64,000 nucleotides of DNA from Bifidobacterium canis (GTDB lineage Bacteria > Actinomycetota > Actinomycetes > Actinomycetales > Bifidobacteriaceae), in NCBI RefSeq assembly GCF_009727065.1, contig NZ_WNLP01000005.1:1-64000 (forward strand), given 5' to 3'. Position numbers and translations under genes: made by a program. This document shows positions 10,801 through 19,713 of this stretch, piece after piece. Positions within the stretch are counted from its first letter, which is position 1, and every line of letters starts with the position of its first letter. The notes beneath the pieces are model-generated. The model did not search any database. It saw only the letters and a program-made list of their open reading frames with translations, and was not told where the DNA came from.

Positions 10801-12750
10801 GCCGTCTCCGTCGGTGTCGTCCGCCACATCGTCGTAGTGCATGCGCGCGGTGAGCGCCGCGCCGTATGCGCCCATGAGTCCGGCGATGTTCGGGCGCGTC
10901 ACTTCGCGTTCGGTGAGCAGTTCGAAGGCGCGCAGTACGGCGTCGTTGAGGAACGTGCCGCCCTGCACCACCACGGTGTCGCCGAGTTCGCCGGAGTCGC
11001 GCAACTTGATCACCTTGTAGAGCGCGTTGCGCACGACCGAATAGCACAGGCCGGCGGCGATGTCTTCGATGCTCGCGCCCTCTTTCTGCGCTTGCTTGAC
11101 CGACGAGTTCATGAACACCGTGCAGCGGGAGCCGAGGTCCACCGGATGAGTGGAGTTGAGCGCGGCCTGCGTGAACTCCTCGATGGTGAGTCCCATCGAC
11201 TGCGCGAAGGTCTGCAGGAAGGAGCCGCAGCCGGACGAGCAGGCTTCGTTGACGGCGATCGAATCGATCACGCCGTCGTTGATTGCCAGGTACTTCATGT
11301 CTTGGCCACCGATGTCGATGACTGCGGTGACGCCCGGGCTCACCATTTCCGCACCACGGTAGTGGGCCATCGTTTCCACAACGCCTTCGTCGAGGTGCAG
11401 GCCGGTGGTGATGAGGCCCTCGCCATAGCCGGTCGCGCAGGCACGCGCGATCCACGCGCCTTCGGGGAGTTCGGATTGGATCTTGCGCACGATGTCAATG
11501 GCGGCGGTCAGCGGCGAGCCGTCGTTCGTAGCATAGGAGCTCCAGACGATTTCGCGATCGTCGTTGACGAGCGTTGCCTTAATCGTGGTGGAGCCGGCGT
11601 CGATGCCGAGGAAATGCGGGCCTTGCGCACCGTCGAGCGTGCCGATGTGCACGTGCTCGCGGTGGTGGCGGGCGTTGAAGTCGGCGCGATCCTGCTCGGT
11701 GTCGAACAGCGGCGGCATCGTGTGCGTGTTCGCGGGCAGATTGCTCAGGTCTTCGAGATCGGCGATGATCTCACGGCACGGGCGTGCCGGTGCGAGGTTC
11801 TCGCCCTCCCACTGGTCGGGTTCGCCGGCGATCAGCGCGGCACCGTAGGCGACGTAGAGGTGCGCGTCCTTCGGCGTGATGAACTCGTCCACCTTGCCGT
11901 CGAGCGCACGGTGGAACGCCTCACGCAACTCCGACATGAAGAACAGCGGGCCACCGAGGAACACGACGGTGCCGTGAATCGGACGGCCGGAAGCCAAGCC
12001 CGCGATCGTCTGCGTGGCGACTGCGGTAAAGATGGAGGCCGCGAGATCGGGCTTCGCCGCACCATCGTTGATGAGCGGCTGCAGATCGGTTTTCGCGAAC
12101 ACACCGCAACGCGAGGCGATCGGATACAGCGTCTTGTATTCCTTCGCCATATCGTTGAGGCCGGCGGCGTCGGTGTCGAGCAGCGTGGACATCTGGTCGA
12201 TGAACGCGCCCGTGCCACCTGCGCACGAACCGTTCATGCGCTGTTCCGGGGTCGGCTTCAAGTATGTGATCTTCGCATCCTCGCCACCGAGTTCGATGAT
12301 GACGTCCGCCTGCGGAATCTGCTCGTCGATGGCGCGGGTTTCCGCAATCACCTCCTGCACGAATGGCACGTGGATGCTGTCGGCGAGCGCGAGGCCACCG
12401 GATCCGGTGATCGTCAGGTTCACCGGCTCGTCTTCGCGGCCGAGGTCTTTGAGCGTCTTCTCGATGTCTTGCAGCAGGCCTTCCATCGTCGTGCGCACGT
12501 TGGCGTGGTGGCGGCGGTAGTCGGCGAACAGCGGCGAGCTCAGATCGTCGGAATCATCGAGTACCACGGCTTTGACGGTGGTCGAGCCGATGTCAAGGCC
12601 GATGCGCAGCGTGTGCTGCTTCGGTGTGGTCTGGGATGCAGTGTCTGCTAAGACGGCGGAATCAGCCGTCTGTGCCGGTGGATCAATACTGGTATGACCG
12701 TCCGTCAGATAACCGTTGTTCGACATTGCATCGGATGCCGTGTGGCTCAT
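7889..12750 (-). CDS. Acyl-CoA dehydratase activase / dehydratase fusion protein, frame broken once
   Basis: About 1620 residues after repair. Two ASKHA ATPase activase domains come first ([13 protein letters not shown] near residue 45; [14 protein letters not shown] near 380). Each has the cysteine motifs that hold the shared 4Fe-4S cluster ([20 protein letters not shown]). Then come a Cys-rich [10 protein letters not shown] segment with a DUF2229-type region and a C-terminal 2-hydroxyglutaryl-CoA dehydratase D-like part. Such fusions (COG1924 with COG3580/3581) occur in Clostridia and bifidobacteria; the substrate is unknown. The frame is lost in the T run 9812-9815 (one base missing); restoring it gives [15 protein letters not shown] and joins both halves. 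Start 12750 (MSHTASD) has GAGG at good spacing; 12765 is an alternative. Confidence 0.85.
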
Positions 12751-12820
12751 CAGTACCTCGTTCATTCCATCGATTCTCGGGCTTGTTCACCTTACGCCCG
12801 TAACGTCTTTCAGCATGTTT

Positions 12821-12838
12821 ATTCACCAGTCGGTGAAT
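12821..12838. promoter_or_regulatory. Operator-like palindrome upstream of the dehydratase fusion
   Basis: ATTCACCAGTCGGTGAAT has 7-bp arms around AGTC, about 70 bp before the start at 12750 and between two divergent genes. The size and ACC/GGT core resemble sites for TetR-type regulators. No regulator gene is adjacent. Confidence 0.4.
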
Positions 12839-13012
12839 CAGCTCATAATCTCTTCAGTTTAATGAATACGCAGTACGTTTGCAATGGGTTTCGTGTGAAT
12901 TTGCTAACGTTGCGCATCACTTGCTCATTATGCGTACAATACCTATGAATCTTTATGCATTACCGTGCATACAAATGCTATTGTTTTACCCAATTTCACG
13001 AAAGGACACCAC

Positions 13013-13414
13013 ATGTTCATCGCACTGAACATCGCAGCCGTATTCGCACTACTCGCCGGATGCCTTCACGGGTACATTTTCATTCTCGAATCCTGGCACT
13101 GGACGGAACCGCAAACGCGCGCCGTATTCTCTATCAGCTCCGAGCAGGAGGCCGAGAACACGAAAGAGATGGCATTCAATCAGGGCTTCTACAACATGTT
13201 CCTTGGCATCATGGCAATGGCTGGCGCCATCGTGTTCTGGTGCGGCGCACATACCGTCGGCGTCACGTTGATGACGGCGGGCACCGCCTCAATGTTTGGC
13301 GCCGCCACGGTGCTGTTCGCCGGCTCGCCGGATAAGCGTAGCGCCGCCATCAAGCAGGGTGCTCTCCCCCTCGTTGCGCTTGTGGCTCTGGCAGTGGCGT
13401 GGGCTCTCGCCTAG
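13013..13414 (+). CDS. DUF1304 family membrane protein
   Basis: A 133-residue integral membrane protein with four predicted hydrophobic segments (near residues 3-22, 57-75, 78-98 and 115-132). The pattern fits DUF1304: N-terminal HGYIFILESWHW, then NQGFYNMFLG. The family has no established biochemical role. Start 13013 (MFIALNIAAV) has GAAAGGA upstream and removes a spurious 16-residue extension. It is transcribed alone, divergent from the dehydratase fusion. Confidence 0.85.
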   Translation: MFIALNIAAVFALLAGCLHGYIFILESWHWTEPQTRAVFSISSEQEAENTKEMAFNQGFYNMFLGIMAMAGAIVFWCGAHTVGVTLMTAGTASMFGAATVLFAGSPDKRSAAIKQGALPLVALVALAVAWALA

Positions 13415-13434
13415 CACATCGATTTACGGCACCA

Positions 13435-13459
13435 AAGGAATCCACAATCCAGATTCCTT
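13435..13459 (+). terminator. Hairpin after the DUF1304 gene
   Basis: AAGGAATC / GATTCCTT stem with a 9-nt loop, about 20 nt after the stop. No long T tract follows, so strength is uncertain. It also lies beyond the end of the oppositely oriented PIN toxin gene. Confidence 0.5.
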
Positions 13460-13563
13460 GTCACATCTGCAGTTGCAACCGCAGCAACGACAACGAAGCC
13501 TACCCTTCAACGTCACTTCTGCGGGGCATACCGCAAAAATGATAAATTTTCAATATCCTAAGG

Positions 13564-13977
13564 TTATACAAGGCGCGCAACACATTCCTGTGGCGTTAGA
13601 GCCGGGACTTGTGACGCACGAAACGCAGCTGCGTCACGCGTCACAATCACGTCACAGTGCAGCTTCTCTGCCATTGCGCGAATAAGACCATCTTCGAAAT
13701 CTGGCTCGTTTGAATCCACGGCAGTGTTCGCATACGACACCAGCATCGGCTGCACATCGAACAACTCAAGCAGACCGGCGACGGACTGCTGGGCGAATGG
13801 CTCACCATAGCGTTTGGCGAGAATGTAGTAGGCGTCGTTCAACGATGACACAGATGCCAGCGTCGCCACATCGTTGTTCACGCAGGCGCGAAGCAGGGTC
13901 AGGCAGTCATCGTGAAACGGTTGGCGCGCGCTGTCGCAGAAATCGAGCAGCACATTGGTGTCAAGCAGAACTTGCAT
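13564..13977 (-). CDS. PIN-domain toxin (VapC-like)
   Basis: Predicted Mg-dependent ribonuclease toxin of 137 residues. PIN active-site acids are visible: Asp in VLLDTNVLLDF near the N terminus, the pair in EPDFEDGLIRAMA, and Asp in VIVTRDAAAF. It starts 2 nt after the antitoxin stop, so the pair is one operon. Pairing a RelB/DinJ-type antitoxin with a PIN toxin rather than a RelE fold is a mixed arrangement seen in some actinobacteria. The RNA target cannot be told from sequence. Confidence 0.88.
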   Translation of the reverse strand: MQVLLDTNVLLDFCDSARQPFHDDCLTLLRACVNNDVATLASVSSLNDAYYILAKRYGEPFAQQSVAGLLELFDVQPMLVSYANTAVDSNEPDFEDGLIRAMAEKLHCDVIVTRDAAAFRASQVPALTPQECVARLV

Positions 13978-13979
13978 GG

Positions 13980-14291
13980 CTATGCCTCGAATCGGCTGAA
14001 TCGTTCGTCGCGAGACTCGGCCAGCAACGCTTCGTCGGACCGGTCATCGAGAACAGGCGGCACGGGACGGTTCGCGAACGCCTCCAACTGCGCGATGCGC
14101 CGCCGTTTCTCCTCGTTTTCTATCAGTTCCAACGTCTGCCGTTCGAACAGCGGCAGTTCACCTGTACGTGCGAGATAGTCGGTCAGATCACGAATCAGAT
14201 CGGAATATGTGCGTCCGTGCTTTTTCAGCACACGTTCGGCCTCGCGTTTGCGCTCGCTGTCAACGCGAGCTGTAATCATCGCACTGCTCAT
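13980..14291 (-). CDS. RelB/DinJ-family antitoxin
   Basis: A 103-residue protein. The N terminus (MITARVDSERKREAERVLKKHG) has the ribbon-helix-helix form of RelB/DinJ antitoxins; the later part (LPLFERQTLELIENEEKRR) is the likely toxin-binding region. It precedes the PIN toxin gene directly. Autoregulation is likely: a perfect inverted repeat (14315-14340) sits 24 nt upstream of the start, where the promoter should be. Confidence 0.87.
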   Translation of the reverse strand: MSSAMITARVDSERKREAERVLKKHGRTYSDLIRDLTDYLARTGELPLFERQTLELIENEEKRRRIAQLEAFANRPVPPVLDDRSDEALLAESRDERFSRFEA

Positions 14292-14314
14292 CGCAACCTC
14301 TTTTCTACCAAACC

Positions 14315-14340
14315 ACTGTGTATTACGTGTAATACACAGT
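14315..14340. promoter_or_regulatory. Perfect operator palindrome of the toxin-antitoxin operon
   Basis: Arms ACTGTGTATTAC and GTAATACACAGT (12 bp each) flank a 2-nt centre. The position directly upstream of the antitoxin start and the perfect symmetry fit binding of a dimeric ribbon-helix-helix antitoxin. Confidence 0.75.
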
Positions 14341-14407
14341 GTAGCAAAAGGAAGACTGCTTGAGAATACCGACGCGTCGCATGGAACAAGATCGAGGTTA
14401 TGCTAGA

Positions 14408-15214
14408 TCAGCTGGCGTCACCTTCGCCGGCGGCACGCTCCTTGCCGTAGATTTCCGGGATGAAGCGCTCCTGATCGTGCAATTTCGCCCAGATCACCGG
14501 CTTGCCTTGCTTGAACGACTCCGGTACGTCGAGGATGCGCTGGTTTCGAGAACCACGGAACTGGAGCAGCGAGTCATGTTCATCCTTGAGGTAGCGGCCG
14601 TCTACGAGGATGTCGATTTCGTGCAACAGGTCGAGCTTGTCTTGCGTCTCCCCTTCGCGCATCAGTTCTTCCCAGGTGTAGCCGGTCCAGCACCAGATGT
14701 CTTTGGTGTGGCCGAAGCGTTCGTGGATCTTACGCGCAAGAGGTAGCAGCACGCCGGTGTTGAGCAGCGGTTCGCCGCCGAGGAACGTGATGCCTTGCAC
14801 GAAGCTTTGGCTCAGATCGTCCATGATCTGCGCTTCGAGTTTCTCGGTGTATGGGTGCCCGGCCTGGAAATCCCAGATCGACGAGTTGTAGCATTCGACG
14901 CAGTGGAACGGGCAGCCGGAGACGTAGATGGAGCAGCGGATGCCTTCGCCGTCGGTCATCAGGAATCGCTTGTAGTCGGCGATCATGTTGTGGCTCATCT
15001 TGTTCGTCCACTGACCGGCACGCGGATTGTTCGACAATGGCGATGGAATCGAAGGCCCACGATTCGTCTCCCCCGCCGCGAAATCATGCAGCTTCGGAGC
15101 AGGCTTCACTTTTTGCGCCGTCGACTGCTCTGACTGTTGCGGCTCCCCTGTTGCTCGCCAAATCGATTCCTGCTGATGTTCCACCCTGTGCTCCTCTTCA
15201 CTCAATGCCGTCAT
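14408..15214 (-). CDS. nrdG: Anaerobic ribonucleotide reductase activating enzyme
   Basis: Radical-SAM enzyme that makes the glycyl radical in NrdD. The cluster motif CPFHCVEC (CxxxCxxC) is visible, followed by GITFLGGEPLL for SAM binding and DIWCWTGYTWEEL. Start 15214 (MTALSEEEHR) gives 268 residues, longer than the usual ~160-220 because of an N-terminal extension of about 80 residues rich in Gln and Ser; a later start near MIADYKRFL would give the core. It is the partner of nrdD upstream, but a terminator and a 250-bp repeat region lie between them, so it may have its own promoter. Confidence 0.92.
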   Translation of the reverse strand: MTALSEEEHRVEHQQESIWRATGEPQQSEQSTAQKVKPAPKLHDFAAGETNRGPSIPSPLSNNPRAGQWTNKMSHNMIADYKRFLMTDGEGIRCSIYVSGCPFHCVECYNSSIWDFQAGHPYTEKLEAQIMDDLSQSFVQGITFLGGEPLLNTGVLLPLARKIHERFGHTKDIWCWTGYTWEELMREGETQDKLDLLHEIDILVDGRYLKDEHDSLLQFRGSRNQRILDVPESFKQGKPVIWAKLHDQERFIPEIYGKERAAGEGDAS

Positions 15215-15272
15215 CTTACCCGTTCGCCACAATCCCTGCAGGCGAACCGTGGCGCGGCAAGCCACATACGTT

Positions 15273-15525
15273 TGTCAGTTTTGACGTTTCTGGTTGCTGT
15301 TTTGCCGTTCCTACCAAACATTTTGACGTTTTACCGCTTTTCCAGCTGAAAAGTATGCATAAACAGCAAAAGCATTGGCAAAAACGTCAAAACAGCATAT
15401 TTTTGACGTTTTCACAGATAGATTTGACGTTTTATACGGTTCAATAGCCAAAATGTGGGTATAAACGTCAAAAGCTGTAGTTAAAACGGCAAAACCGCAA
15501 AAGCCCGTTAGCACAAATGCCGACA
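15273..15525. repeat. Phased motif array between nrdD and nrdG
   Basis: This fills most of the gene-free gap 15215-15588. The motif TTTTGACGTTTT occurs as clear copies with its 4-bp core at 15283, 15325, 15405 and 15426, and inverted (CGTC) at 15385 and 15466. One-mismatch cores occur at 15304 (GCCG) and 15487 (CGGC). Weaker copies fall near 15343, 15364 and 15446. Spacing is close to 20-21 bp or a multiple, so all sites lie on one face of the helix. It starts with TGTC (15273) and ends with GACA (15525). No open reading frame or known element was recognised. It could be a transposon-end remnant or an operator array. Confidence 0.7.
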
Positions 15526-15534
15526 AACACGACG

Positions 15535-15559
15535 GAGGGCAGGCACGAAGCCTGCCCTC
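15535..15559 (-). terminator. Terminator hairpin after nrdD
   Basis: GAGGGCAGGC / GCCTGCCCTC with a 5-nt loop, 30 nt after the nrdD stop. The following T tract is weak. It separates nrdD from the motif array and nrdG. Confidence 0.75.
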
Positions 15560-15588
15560 TGCGATGTTTGCGATAGTTCAGCTCAAGC

Positions 15589-18003
15589 TCACTTGGTCTC
15601 TTCGAACCATTCGCGGGTCTCGCCGTCTTTGAGCGTCACGTGACCGGTTTCGCCAGCCATGTGCTTGACGCGGTGGGCGATCTCCTCGTGACGGCCGTGC
15701 ACCATCGGGCGCTGCACCGGGTTGCCGAGGTAGCCGCAGGTGCGCTTGGTCACGTTGCACTTGTCGGGATCGGAATTGCCGCACTCAGGGCACTTGAAGC
15801 CCTCTTCGGTCGGTTCGAAGTCGCCTTCGAAACCGCAGACGAAGCAGTGGTCGATCGGGGTATTCGTGCCGAGGTAGCCGATGCCGATGTTGTAGGCGTA
15901 ATCCCACACGGCTTCGAGCGCCTTCGGGTTGGCCTGCAGGCACGGGAACTCGCAGTAGTTGATGAAGCCGCCCGATGCGTAATACGGGAAGTCCTTCTCG
16001 TAGTCGAGCTTCTCCATCGGAGTCGGCTGCAGCCACACCGGGTAGTGGAAGGAGTTGGTGTAGAAGTCGTGGTCGGTCACGCCTTCGACCTTGCCGAACT
16101 TCTTGCGATCCATGCGGTTGAAGCGGTCGGTCAGCGATTCGGCTGGCGTGGAGTAGACGGAGTAGTGGTAGCCTTCAGCCTTGCTCCATTCCTTGCACAG
16201 CTCGTTCATGCGCTTGACGATGCTCAGTGCGAAGTCCTTGCCCTGTGGATCCCAGCCGTGGTCGCGCATCCAGTTCTTGCCGTAGAACACGCTGGTGGCC
16301 TCATACAGGCCGATGTAGCCGAGCGACACGGTGGCGCGCTCGTTACGGAACAGCTGGTCGACGTTCTCGTTCGGCTCCAAGCGGCCGAATGCGCCGTAGC
16401 GGAACAGCGTCGGGGCGTTCACCGGCGTGGCCTGCTTGCAGCGCATGATGCGGAACTGCAGTGCCTGGTGAGCCACTTCCATGCGCTCGTCGAAGATCTT
16501 CCAGAAGCGATCGACATCGCCGTGCGATTCAAGGGCGATGCGCGGAATGTTGACTGTGACGACGCCGAGGTTCATGCGGCCGTCTTCAACATCCTTGCCG
16601 GTCTTCGGGTCGATCCAGCCCTGCAGGAAGGAACGGCAACCCATCGGGGCCTTGAACGAACCGGTGATCTTGACGATGTTCTCGTAGAACACCACATCTG
16701 GGTACATGCGCTTGGTGGCGCACTCCAGTGCCAGCTGCTTCAGGTCGTAGTTCGGATCGCCCGGGTCGGCGTTCACGCCATGCTTGATGGTGAACACGAG
16801 CTTCGGGAAGATGGCCGTGTGGCGTTCCTTGCCGAGACCGCGGATGCGGTTGAGCAGAATGGAACGCTGGATCTCACGGGCGAACCAGCTGGTGCCCAAG
16901 CCGAAGCCGACGGTGACGAACGGGGTCTGGCCGTTGGAGACGCGGTTCGAATTGATCTGATATTCCATCGTCTGCATGGCGTCGTAGATGGCCTTGCGCG
17001 TCATGATCTTCGAATAGACCTCGCGCAGCTGCTCGAGTTCAGGAACATCGGTGTGGAACGGCTCGTCTGCCGGAAGCGGGTCGCGGTTCTCGAAGTGGAG
17101 CCAACGCGGTTCCTGCTCCTTGAGGCCACGCACCATGTCGCGCGCCACTTCAACAGGGGTCGAATCTGGAATCATCGCGTGTGCCATGTCGAGATTCTTC
17201 ACATAGTCGCGCTTGGCGAACTCCTCGAGCATTTCATCTGCGCGATTCACCGTCTGGCCGCCGTACTGGGCGCCGGCGATGTCTTTGATGATCTGCGTGA
17301 TCTGCGTCGACGCGGTGCCGATCGACTTCGGCGAATCCATCATCGCGTTGCCCAGCGCGAAGCCGTGGCGCAGCATGTCGCCAAAATCAGGCAGCGAGCA
17401 GTTGTTCATCGAGGTGAACGGCGAATAATCGGCGTCGTGGAAGTGGATGTCGCCCTTCATATGCGCGTTCGACACGGCGTCGGGCAGCATCGAGAACGCG
17501 GACGCCTTGGAAACCGCGCCGGCGAGCAGATCGCGCTGCGTGGCATACACGTTGGAGTCCTTGTTCGCGTTCTCGCGCACCAGCGACTCGTCGCGGTTTA
17601 CCAGGCGGCTCACAGCCTCGTTGATGTCGGTGGCCTTTGCACGCTGAATGTCTTTGTTCAGGCGGTAGTTCGTGTATGTGCGCGCCACGTCATACAGATG
17701 ATCTTCAATCAGCGCGTGCTCAACCAGATTCTGGATGTCTTCGATCTTCGCAGGGCCGTTGTAACGCTCGCGAATCTCGCCCTCGATCTGGTTGGCGATG
17801 TCGAGGATCATGCGCTCCTCCTGCGGGCCAACCTCCTTGTCGAGATCCGAGAACGCGGACTTCACGGCGACCACAATGTTGATCGGGTCGAAGTCAACGA
17901 TGCGACCATCACGCTTCTCGACGAGCACCTTGCCGCCGAGAACTTCGCTGCCGTCGTCAGTGACACGCTGAGTCAGTGTGTCACCCAGAACCTGAGCTTC
18001 CAT
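15589..18003 (-). CDS. nrdD: Anaerobic ribonucleoside-triphosphate reductase
   Basis: Class III ribonucleotide reductase reducing NTPs to dNTPs with a glycyl radical made by NrdG. The 804 residues include an N-terminal ATP-cone (VEKRDGRIVDFDPINIV, about residues 30-120). At the C terminus are two zinc Cys pairs (CFVCG, CPECG) and RTCGYLG, which carries the radical glycine. Start 18003 (MEAQVLGDTL) has GGAGG upstream. A terminator follows. Tandem NrdR-box candidates lie 105-152 bp upstream, so repression by NrdR is likely. The frame is intact. Confidence 0.97.
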   Translation of the reverse strand: MEAQVLGDTLTQRVTDDGSEVLGGKVLVEKRDGRIVDFDPINIVVAVKSAFSDLDKEVGPQEERMILDIANQIEGEIRERYNGPAKIEDIQNLVEHALIEDHLYDVARTYTNYRLNKDIQRAKATDINEAVSRLVNRDESLVRENANKDSNVYATQRDLLAGAVSKASAFSMLPDAVSNAHMKGDIHFHDADYSPFTSMNNCSLPDFGDMLRHGFALGNAMMDSPKSIGTASTQITQIIKDIAGAQYGGQTVNRADEMLEEFAKRDYVKNLDMAHAMIPDSTPVEVARDMVRGLKEQEPRWLHFENRDPLPADEPFHTDVPELEQLREVYSKIMTRKAIYDAMQTMEYQINSNRVSNGQTPFVTVGFGLGTSWFAREIQRSILLNRIRGLGKERHTAIFPKLVFTIKHGVNADPGDPNYDLKQLALECATKRMYPDVVFYENIVKITGSFKAPMGCRSFLQGWIDPKTGKDVEDGRMNLGVVTVNIPRIALESHGDVDRFWKIFDERMEVAHQALQFRIMRCKQATPVNAPTLFRYGAFGRLEPNENVDQLFRNERATVSLGYIGLYEATSVFYGKNWMRDHGWDPQGKDFALSIVKRMNELCKEWSKAEGYHYSVYSTPAESLTDRFNRMDRKKFGKVEGVTDHDFYTNSFHYPVWLQPTPMEKLDYEKDFPYYASGGFINYCEFPCLQANPKALEAVWDYAYNIGIGYLGTNTPIDHCFVCGFEGDFEPTEEGFKCPECGNSDPDKCNVTKRTCGYLGNPVQRPMVHGRHEEIAHRVKHMAGETGHVTLKDGETREWFEETK

Positions 18004-18107
18004 TGCTACCTCCAGAACGCTTTCGCTTGTGTACTATAGACGAGGTTCACACACGCGCCGAAGCGGTCTGCAACCTCATTGCTCATACGAGCTTACGACA
18101 AGACCAC

Positions 18108-18155
18108 ACCCTACATCTAGTACGAAACGCCGTGCCAAACTCCTATATCTCGTGT
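18108..18155 (-). promoter_or_regulatory. Tandem NrdR-box candidates upstream of nrdD
   Basis: ACCCTACATCTAGTAC (18108-18123) and CTCCTATATCTCGTGT (18140-18155) each match about 11 of 16 positions of the NrdR consensus acaCwAtATaTwGtgt. They start 32 bp apart, three helix turns, which is the known paired arrangement. The rest of the gap 18004-18335 shows no gene. Confidence 0.6.
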
Positions 18156-18350
18156 TTTCGTTGGAATGGCGCATAAAAGAAAAAGCTGTGAGATTTATCA
18201 CTGAAAGTTATTTTCGCCGTTCGCGCAGACGTCCAGACCATCATCAAACACCCGTCAATCGGCGCGAATCGCCGAGTTCTCAAGGCGGCACCTCCCGACA
18301 CGCCGTCAGGGGTGCTTTACTATGTCGGCGAACTGATGGAATCTAGACAC

Positions 18351-19679
18351 ATGGTTTGGAATAACAGCTACCAATCGGGATATCAGCAGGGTCCCATGCA
18401 GGCCGGTGGAACACCGAGTTCCTCCGGTTCTCCAGGTGCGCCTGCCGCACGCGAACTCCCCCGCATGGCGTCAGACACGACGGCGGAGAACCCGTGGCCG
18501 GTGAGCATGGTGAGCCAGAAGTTCCATAGCGCCGTGGAACGTTGGCCCGCACTGTGGGTTGAGGGGCAGATCACCGAGATCAACACGCGCCGCGCCTCGT
18601 CCGCGTATTTGACGTTGCGAGACAACAACCAAGACATCGCGATGAGCGTCAACGGCTTCGGCGCATTCGCGAATATGGCACGCGAGTTCAAGCAGGGCGA
18701 CCGCGTGGTGATTCATGGCAAAGCCGACCTGTGGATGAAGGCGACTCGCCTGAGTTTACGCGGAGACATGATTAAACGCGTTGGCGCGGGCAACCTGCAG
18801 GAGCAGATCAACGAACTGCGCATGAAGCTCAAAGGCGAAGGACTCTTCGACGCTGAGAACAAAGTGCCGCTGCCCGAGTTTCCGAAGAACATCGGTCTGA
18901 TCTGCGGCCCCGGCGCACGCGCCGAAGGTGACGTGGTGATGAACGTGAACCTGCGCTGGCCGGGCGTCCGCTTCACGATCGCGCACGCGTATGTGCAAGG
19001 TGAAAAATGCCCTCCGAGCGTGATCGCGGCCATTGAAAAGCTTGACGCCGACCCCAACGTCGATGTGATCATCGTCGCGCGCGGCGGCGGCAGCTTCGAA
19101 GATCTGCTCGGATTCTCCGACGAAGGCGTGGTGCGCGCAACTGCTGCCTGCGTAACGCCGATCATCTCTGCAATCGGGCACGAAGACGATTGGACGCTCA
19201 TCGACCTCGCCGCCGACGTACGCGCCTCCACCCCCACCGACGCGGCGAAGCGCGTAGTGCCGGACGTGCGCGAGCAACAGCAGCTGATCGCCGAGGGCAT
19301 CAACCGCATGCGCACGTTCATCTCGAACCGCGTAGGCAATGAGGAACGACTTATCGAAGGCTATGTGAACCGCCCGTCGCTCACGCAACCGCAAACCATG
19401 CTGCTGGCTTACGAACGCGACATCGACGATGCCGTGCGTGCCATGCGCATTGGACTCACCCGCATTGTCGACGAAGAGCAGTCGCGCATCGAACGACTCT
19501 CTGCTACATTGCGCGCATTGAGCCCGCAGTCCACGCTCGATCGCGGCTATGCGGTGCTGCAAAACGCCAACGGCGATATCGTCGACTCCGCTTCACAGGT
19601 GAATGTCGGCGATGAACTGACCCTCACGCTGAAACGCGGCAAGGTCGTGGCGCAGGCGCAGGCCGTGCACAACGAATAA
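18351..19679 (+). CDS. xseA: Exodeoxyribonuclease VII large subunit
   Basis: Catalytic subunit of the single-strand-specific exonuclease VII, cytosolic, working with XseB in DNA repair. It has the N-terminal OB fold (WVEGQITEINTRRASSAYL), the catalytic region with GPGARAEGDVV and VIIVARGGGSFEDLLGFSDE, and a C-terminal coiled-coil arm ending SPQSTLDRGYAVLQN. Start 18351 (MVWNNSYQSG) gives 442 residues; 18336 (MESRH) is equally possible because neither has a strong ribosome site. An N-terminal tail of about 45 residues rich in Ser, Gly and Pro precedes the OB fold. The operon continues into xseB 34 nt downstream. Confidence 0.93.
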   Translation: MVWNNSYQSGYQQGPMQAGGTPSSSGSPGAPAARELPRMASDTTAENPWPVSMVSQKFHSAVERWPALWVEGQITEINTRRASSAYLTLRDNNQDIAMSVNGFGAFANMAREFKQGDRVVIHGKADLWMKATRLSLRGDMIKRVGAGNLQEQINELRMKLKGEGLFDAENKVPLPEFPKNIGLICGPGARAEGDVVMNVNLRWPGVRFTIAHAYVQGEKCPPSVIAAIEKLDADPNVDVIIVARGGGSFEDLLGFSDEGVVRATAACVTPIISAIGHEDDWTLIDLAADVRASTPTDAAKRVVPDVREQQQLIAEGINRMRTFISNRVGNEERLIEGYVNRPSLTQPQTMLLAYERDIDDAVRAMRIGLTRIVDEEQSRIERLSATLRALSPQSTLDRGYAVLQNANGDIVDSASQVNVGDELTLTLKRGKVVAQAQAVHNE

Positions 19680-19713
19680 GTAATTCAGAAACGTTTTGTA
19701 AAGGAACATTGAT

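Noticed and set aside
15311..15526. A small protein in the nrdD-nrdG gap
   Set aside because: The frame is made of the repeated TTTTGACGTTTT motif, has no ribosome site and no recognisable features.
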